A program made the translations under genes and the position numbers. A model generated the notes under the pieces. It was given only the letters and a program-made list of their open reading frames with translations, was not told the DNA's origin and made no database searches. Positions 46,361 to 50,002 of a DNA stretch of 50,002 nt are shown in pieces (position 1 is the stretch's first letter; each line of letters begins with the position of its first letter). This stretch comes from Methanobrevibacter sp. (GTDB taxonomy: Archaea; Methanobacteriota; Methanobacteria; Methanobacteriales; Methanobacteriaceae), in assembly GCA_024689425.1 (NCBI GenBank), contig JAILDN010000052.1, positions 1 to 50,002 on the forward strand, given 5' to 3'.

Positions 46361-46411
46361 CTACATCACTCAAATAAAATAATAAATAAGACTTTGATTT
46401 AATTAATAAAT

Positions 46412-47152
46412 ATGGATTTCGATATGGTTGATGATTTTGATAATGTAGAAATGACTTATGTTTCTTTTTTATCAAGGGGTTACATTTCAAAAAACAAAAA
46501 CCTTTTTGAAAAAATTGAATTAACTCCTTTTACTAAGTTTGTATTACAATCCTCTATTTATGGAACTCCCATTTTTAAATTCGGAGATTGTGGAAAGAGG
46601 ATACTCGTTTTATCTGGAATTCATGGAAACGAATTGGCTCCGCAGCTGGCTAATCTTACATTATTGAATGAATTGAGCGAAATGGATTTAAACAATACAA
46701 TTTATGTTATACCATTTGCCTCTCCAAAATCAACAATGAACAATGAAAGAACATTCAATTCTCTTGATTTAAACCGGTCCGCCCATATTACAAACTCTTT
46801 AAGCAATATGATTATTCAGGCTATTGATGAGCTTAAAATAGATTTTGTAGGTGATTTTCACTCAACTGCTTACAATAGCAACCCGGGTTTTGAATCAGTA
46901 TTTTCATCCAAAAATCCCTCTCCTGAAAGCTATCTGATTGCCCAGTATATTTCTGAGGAGGTTGGAAGTGAAGTTATAAGTTTTGATGTGGCAGGTTCAT
47001 CTTATAAGGGAGCAATTGAGGATGTATGTAATTTAAGGGGAATTCCGGCTGTTACCTGTGAAGTTGTATCTCCATTTGCATCTGTTGGAAAAGGAAGTTT
47101 TGAGAAATCTTTAGAGCAAATGAAGTGTTTTTTAACTTATTTTGGATTTTGA
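46412..47152 (+). CDS. Succinylglutamate desuccinylase/aspartoacylase-like zinc hydrolase
   Basis: A 246-residue M14-like zinc hydrolase. The zinc ligands are His and Glu of LSGIHGNELAPQ (about residues 67-78) and a later His in VGDFHSTAYNSNPGFE (about 149-164). SLDLNRSAHI (about 117-126) supplies the Asn-Arg pair that grips the substrate carboxylate. This is the AstE/AspA family, which removes N-acyl groups from amino acids; the substrate here is unknown. The ATG lies directly after an A/T-rich stretch without a ribosome binding site. It is divergent from the UPF1-like helicase. Confidence 0.86.
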   Translation: MDFDMVDDFDNVEMTYVSFLSRGYISKNKNLFEKIELTPFTKFVLQSSIYGTPIFKFGDCGKRILVLSGIHGNELAPQLANLTLLNELSEMDLNNTIYVIPFASPKSTMNNERTFNSLDLNRSAHITNSLSNMIIQAIDELKIDFVGDFHSTAYNSNPGFESVFSSKNPSPESYLIAQYISEEVGSEVISFDVAGSSYKGAIEDVCNLRGIPAVTCEVVSPFASVGKGSFEKSLEQMKCFLTYFGF

Positions 47153-47220
47153 TTACTTATCAAATGCTACCACTATTTACATATTTTAAATAAGTATTAA
47201 ATATCATTAAGGTGATTTAA

Positions 47221-47919
47221 TTGTCTTCTTACAAGGGACACTCTTTATTTGCATTGGTTTTAGCTTTATTATATTCCTTTAATCCTCTGATAATTGCTTT
47301 AGCTATCATCGGTGCAAATATGCCTGATTTTGATCATAAAGTTAGAAAAGAGAATGTCTATAAGATAATTATTTTGGGATTATTAGTTTTCATTTCACTA
47401 TATATCCTAAAATTACCTTATTTTATTGGATTAATAATAGTGTTTTTAGGTGTAATTTTTTATTTTTCCGAACATAGGAGCTTTACTCATTCTATCCCTG
47501 GAATAATAGTATTGGCTGCAACTGTTTCATTAATTCTTATTTGGGCTCAAGAGATAGTCATTAATGTAACTGTTCTTCCCAATAATTATTTGATGGCAAT
47601 ATTAATAGCGTTATTGAGCTTTTTATTTTTAAATAAAAAATTACTGCCCATATTCCTTCCAATATTTTTTGTTTCAGTCGTATTTTTACAGACATTCGAT
47701 TTATCCTGTTTTGAAATAATTTTTTCAGTATTCCTGGGATTGTTTTCACATAGCGTTCTGGATGCATTTACACCTGCAGGAGTTAAATTATTTGCTCCAT
47801 TTTCTCAGAGGGATTATTATAAAAACTTTGCAATAGCGTCAATTTTTATTTTGATTGTTTGCGCATTGATTTGGAGGTCTCCGGAGCTATTTTCATTATT
47901 TGAAAAATTTATTTATTGA
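47221..47919 (+). CDS. DUF457/YdjM-family membrane-bound metal-dependent hydrolase
   Basis: A 232-residue membrane protein with 6-7 hydrophobic segments. The family's metal-binding motifs are visible: GHSLFA near the start, ANMPDFDHK (about 33-41), HRSFTHSIPG (about 86-95) and SHSVLDAFTPAGV (about 178-190). These proteins are related to LexA-regulated YdjM; their reaction is not known. A TTG start is used, supported by AAGGTGATT about 5 nt upstream. It follows the AstE-like gene by 68 nt in the same direction. Confidence 0.85.
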   Translation: MSSYKGHSLFALVLALLYSFNPLIIALAIIGANMPDFDHKVRKENVYKIIILGLLVFISLYILKLPYFIGLIIVFLGVIFYFSEHRSFTHSIPGIIVLAATVSLILIWAQEIVINVTVLPNNYLMAILIALLSFLFLNKKLLPIFLPIFFVSVVFLQTFDLSCFEIIFSVFLGLFSHSVLDAFTPAGVKLFAPFSQRDYYKNFAIASIFILIVCALIWRSPELFSLFEKFIY

Positions 47920-48046
47920 ATATGTTCGCATTACATATTAATCGGGCTTTTTGGGGGAAGTTCTTTTGTCAAAAAGAATTCTGAAGTAATCTTCTTATAT
48001 TGTTCATCAATGAACTGTTTTTTAAAAAACATTTATATAATATTAA

Positions 48047-48514
48047 ATGCATAAAATAGGTATAATGAAAACTGATGATAATGAAGATATATTTGATTTA
48101 ATGCCTTTTTTTGCATTAGCCCATCATATTTACAAAAATAAGCTGGATTATGTGATGAAAAATCCGAATAATATAGGTATGATTCATGAAAGTAAATATC
48201 TAATGCAAATCTACAAGAATAAGAATCTTTCACAGGACGATCTGGCAAGTTTGTTTGGTCAAAGTAAAGGAACCATTGCTAAGCACTTAAGAACTTTAGA
48301 GGATGAAGGATATATCATTAGGGAAGTTGATGATACTAACAGGCGCAAATATATTCTAAATACCACTGAAAAAGGAGATAGGCTGGCGGTTTTAAAAATC
48401 AATGAACTAAATGAATGGAACGATAAGGTGGGTGTTTCTGAGTTGGATGAGGAAACAATTCAAAAGATAAGAAATATCGCTCGTAAAAGTGGAGAGATAC
48501 TTAAAGATTTATAA
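48047..48514 (+). CDS. MarR-family transcriptional regulator
   Basis: A 155-residue winged-helix regulator. The dimer helix (FDLMPFFALAHHIYKNKLDYVM) leads into the DNA-binding part: NLSQDDLASLFGQSKGTIAKHLRTLEDEGYIIREVDDTNRRKYILNTTEKG (about residues 75-125), the MarR pattern with a wing. A second ATG at 48065 is possible, since a TATA-like ATTTATATAA at 48031-48040 lies about 27 bp before it; the true start is open. It is 12 nt before a MATE transporter gene, so it most likely controls that operon in response to a drug or toxic compound. Confidence 0.92.
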   Translation: MHKIGIMKTDDNEDIFDLMPFFALAHHIYKNKLDYVMKNPNNIGMIHESKYLMQIYKNKNLSQDDLASLFGQSKGTIAKHLRTLEDEGYIIREVDDTNRRKYILNTTEKGDRLAVLKINELNEWNDKVGVSELDEETIQKIRNIARKSGEILKDL

Positions 48515-48526
48515 ACGGGGAGTTTT

Positions 48527-49891
48527 ATGGCGAATGATAACGTTGAATTAATGAGAGGGGAACCGGAAATAGCTGTAAGGAAATTAGCTATTCCAATTAT
48601 GATTTCAATGCTTTTAACGGCATCTTATAATATTGTCGATGGTATCTGGGTTGCAGGATTGGGTCAGGCAGCTATTGCAGGAATTGGTTTTGTAACACCG
48701 ATATTCATGATTTTAAATGGTTTCAGCGTGGGGCTTGGTAGTGGGGCAACCAGCAGTATCAGTCGTGCAGTTGGTGCAAGAGACCACGAAAGGGCAAACA
48801 GCGCTGCAACACATTCACTTTTAATATTTTTGGTCGCATCCGTTATTTTAACAATAGTCTTTATTTTAATTCAAAAACCTTTGCTTATAACATTCGGTGC
48901 TAGTGGCCAATCATTGGCTGAAGGAATAAAATACGGAACTCCTTTATTTTTAGGTTTATTCGCTTTCATGTTTGCTAATGGTGGAAGCGGTGTTCTTCGT
49001 GGCGAAGGAGATATGAAAAGAGCAATGTATGCAATGATAGTATCAGTACTTCTTAATTTCATTTTGGATCCGCTCTTCATTTATGTTTTGAATTTAGGTT
49101 CCGCCGGAGCTTCTCTTGCTACCATAGTCAGTTCATTTGCTTCAGCATTTGTTATAATGTACTGGATTTTAATTAAAAAGGATACTTATGCTCATGTTAC
49201 TTTTAAAGGATTCAAATTCGATTCAAAAATATTTGTTGACATTTTAAAGGTAGGTATTCCAGCTTCACTGGATATGCTTATGATGTCTCTTGCTATGAGT
49301 GTATATCTGATATTTATTTCTTCAATTGCCGGAGAATATGGTATTGCAGCATTTACATCAGGACAAAGATTGTATTTATTTGCAATAATGCCCCTTACAG
49401 CTATAGGAAGTGCTGTTGCAGCAGTTTCGGGAAGTGCTTTTGGAGCAAGAAATGGAGATTATCTGTCAAGAACTCACATATACGGTACTAAGTTCGCAAT
49501 GTTGTTTGGAGTTGCAATGACTTTTATTCTTGTTGTATTTGCTCCACAGCTGTCTTTGATTTTTGCATATACTCCAGAAACTGCACCTTTGATTCCAGAA
49601 ATTACGAATTTCTTGCGTATTGCTTCATTCGGTTTGTTATTGGTTGGTATTGGTATGCCTTCAAGTTTCTTATATCAGGGAATTGGAAGGGGAACTACCA
49701 GTTTGGCCTGGACAATCATAAGGGAAGTTATTTTCACTGTTAGTTGTACTTATATCTTCGGAATTCTATTAGGATTTGGTTTAACAGGTATTTGGATGGG
49801 ACTTGCTATTGGTAGGGTTATTGCATCTATTTTAAACTTTACCTATGCGAGATTTACAATTAAAAAGATTAAAAAAGAGTTTAGTTCATAA
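48527..49891 (+). CDS. MATE-family efflux transporter
   Basis: A 454-residue membrane protein with 12 predicted helices in two similar halves. It opens with MRGEPEIAVRKLAIPIMISMLLTASYNIVDGIWVAGLG, typical of the NorM/DinF group, and has GLGSGATSSISRAVGARD (about 66-83) and GSAVAAVSGSAFGARNGDY (about 302-320) as matching pieces of the two halves. Such proteins export cationic drugs or other compounds with Na+ or H+. GGGGAG lies 7 nt before the ATG. It forms a likely operon with the MarR gene upstream. Confidence 0.94.
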   Translation: MANDNVELMRGEPEIAVRKLAIPIMISMLLTASYNIVDGIWVAGLGQAAIAGIGFVTPIFMILNGFSVGLGSGATSSISRAVGARDHERANSAATHSLLIFLVASVILTIVFILIQKPLLITFGASGQSLAEGIKYGTPLFLGLFAFMFANGGSGVLRGEGDMKRAMYAMIVSVLLNFILDPLFIYVLNLGSAGASLATIVSSFASAFVIMYWILIKKDTYAHVTFKGFKFDSKIFVDILKVGIPASLDMLMMSLAMSVYLIFISSIAGEYGIAAFTSGQRLYLFAIMPLTAIGSAVAAVSGSAFGARNGDYLSRTHIYGTKFAMLFGVAMTFILVVFAPQLSLIFAYTPETAPLIPEITNFLRIASFGLLLVGIGMPSSFLYQGIGRGTTSLAWTIIREVIFTVSCTYIFGILLGFGLTGIWMGLAIGRVIASILNFTYARFTIKKIKKEFSS

Positions 49892-49904
49892 CTCATATTT
49901 TACT

Positions 49905-49990
49905 TAATCATTTTTTAATTGTTTTATTTATTTTTTTAATAATTTTTCTTTAATTTTATTTTTGATAATTTTAAATTTGCAAATTATTTT
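49905..49990 (+). terminator. T-rich tracts after the MATE gene
   Basis: Several T runs (T6, T7, T6, T7) lie between the MATE stop and the end of the window. They may end the marR-MATE message. Nothing else is seen in the last 110 bases. Confidence 0.4.
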
Positions 49991-50002
49991 TTTAAATTAT
50001 TT

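Overview
The window is AT-rich archaeal chromosome and looks like a methanogen of the order Methanobacteriales, most probably Methanobrevibacter; the species cannot be fixed from the sequence alone. The evidence is an archaeal translation cluster (L39e, L31e, aIF6, LX, prefoldin alpha, FtsY), the methanogenesis enzyme Ftr, an archaeal Holliday-junction resolvase, a tRNA-Trp whose intron carries a C/D-box guide, and large secreted 'adhesin-like' proteins built of Ig-like repeats around a KYY(R/K)N motif. Oligo-T tracts and short A/T-rich hairpins follow many genes, and several genes appear to be leaderless.

Layout. Positions 1-10981: the ribosomal/prefoldin/ftsY cluster, interrupted between pfdA and ftsY by two surface-protein genes flanking pyruvate kinase; a CapA-like protein follows ftsY. 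10991-13606: a small nitroreductase pair and a sodium-dependent NSS transporter. 13886-18492: the grpE-dnaK-dnaJ heat-shock operon with a divergent winged-helix regulator and repeated operator-like sequences between them. 18566-21034: a third surface protein, paralogous to the one at 1803. 21188-24279: hypF and larB, divergent, both linked to nickel enzymes. 24289-30496: a GT2-TagF-like cell-surface glycosyltransferase, hisE, a CBS-ParB protein, gatB and a radical SAM enzyme. 30694-31827: six tRNA genes (Asn, CAU, Glu, Leu, His, Trp) with hjc embedded. 31874-38255: an MBL hydrolase, the TrkA/TrkH potassium system, a flippase-like membrane protein, an orphan IS605-type right end in front of ftr, and an MthK-like K+ channel. 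38328-43008: NAD(P)HX repair, SfsA, a sirtuin and an XPD/DinG-like helicase. 43011-49891: argG, a UPF1-like helicase, an AstE/AspA-like peptidase, a DUF457 membrane protein, and a MarR-MATE efflux operon.

Most interesting points. (1) About 107 bp directly upstream of ftr read as the omega-RNA and right end of an IS200/IS605 (TnpB) element with no tnpB beside it. (2) The N-terminal module shared by the two paralogous surface proteins has a Cys...Arg-x-Asp...Asn pattern like a Cys-Ntn hydrolase (bile-salt-hydrolase/C45-like). (3) A third surface protein ends in a TIM-barrel, glycosidase-like domain. (4) The tRNA-Trp intron guide pairs with C34. (5) gatB has its Shine-Dalgarno sequence in front of an ATT codon rather than the first ATG. 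(6) Several stop codons lie inside inverted repeats.
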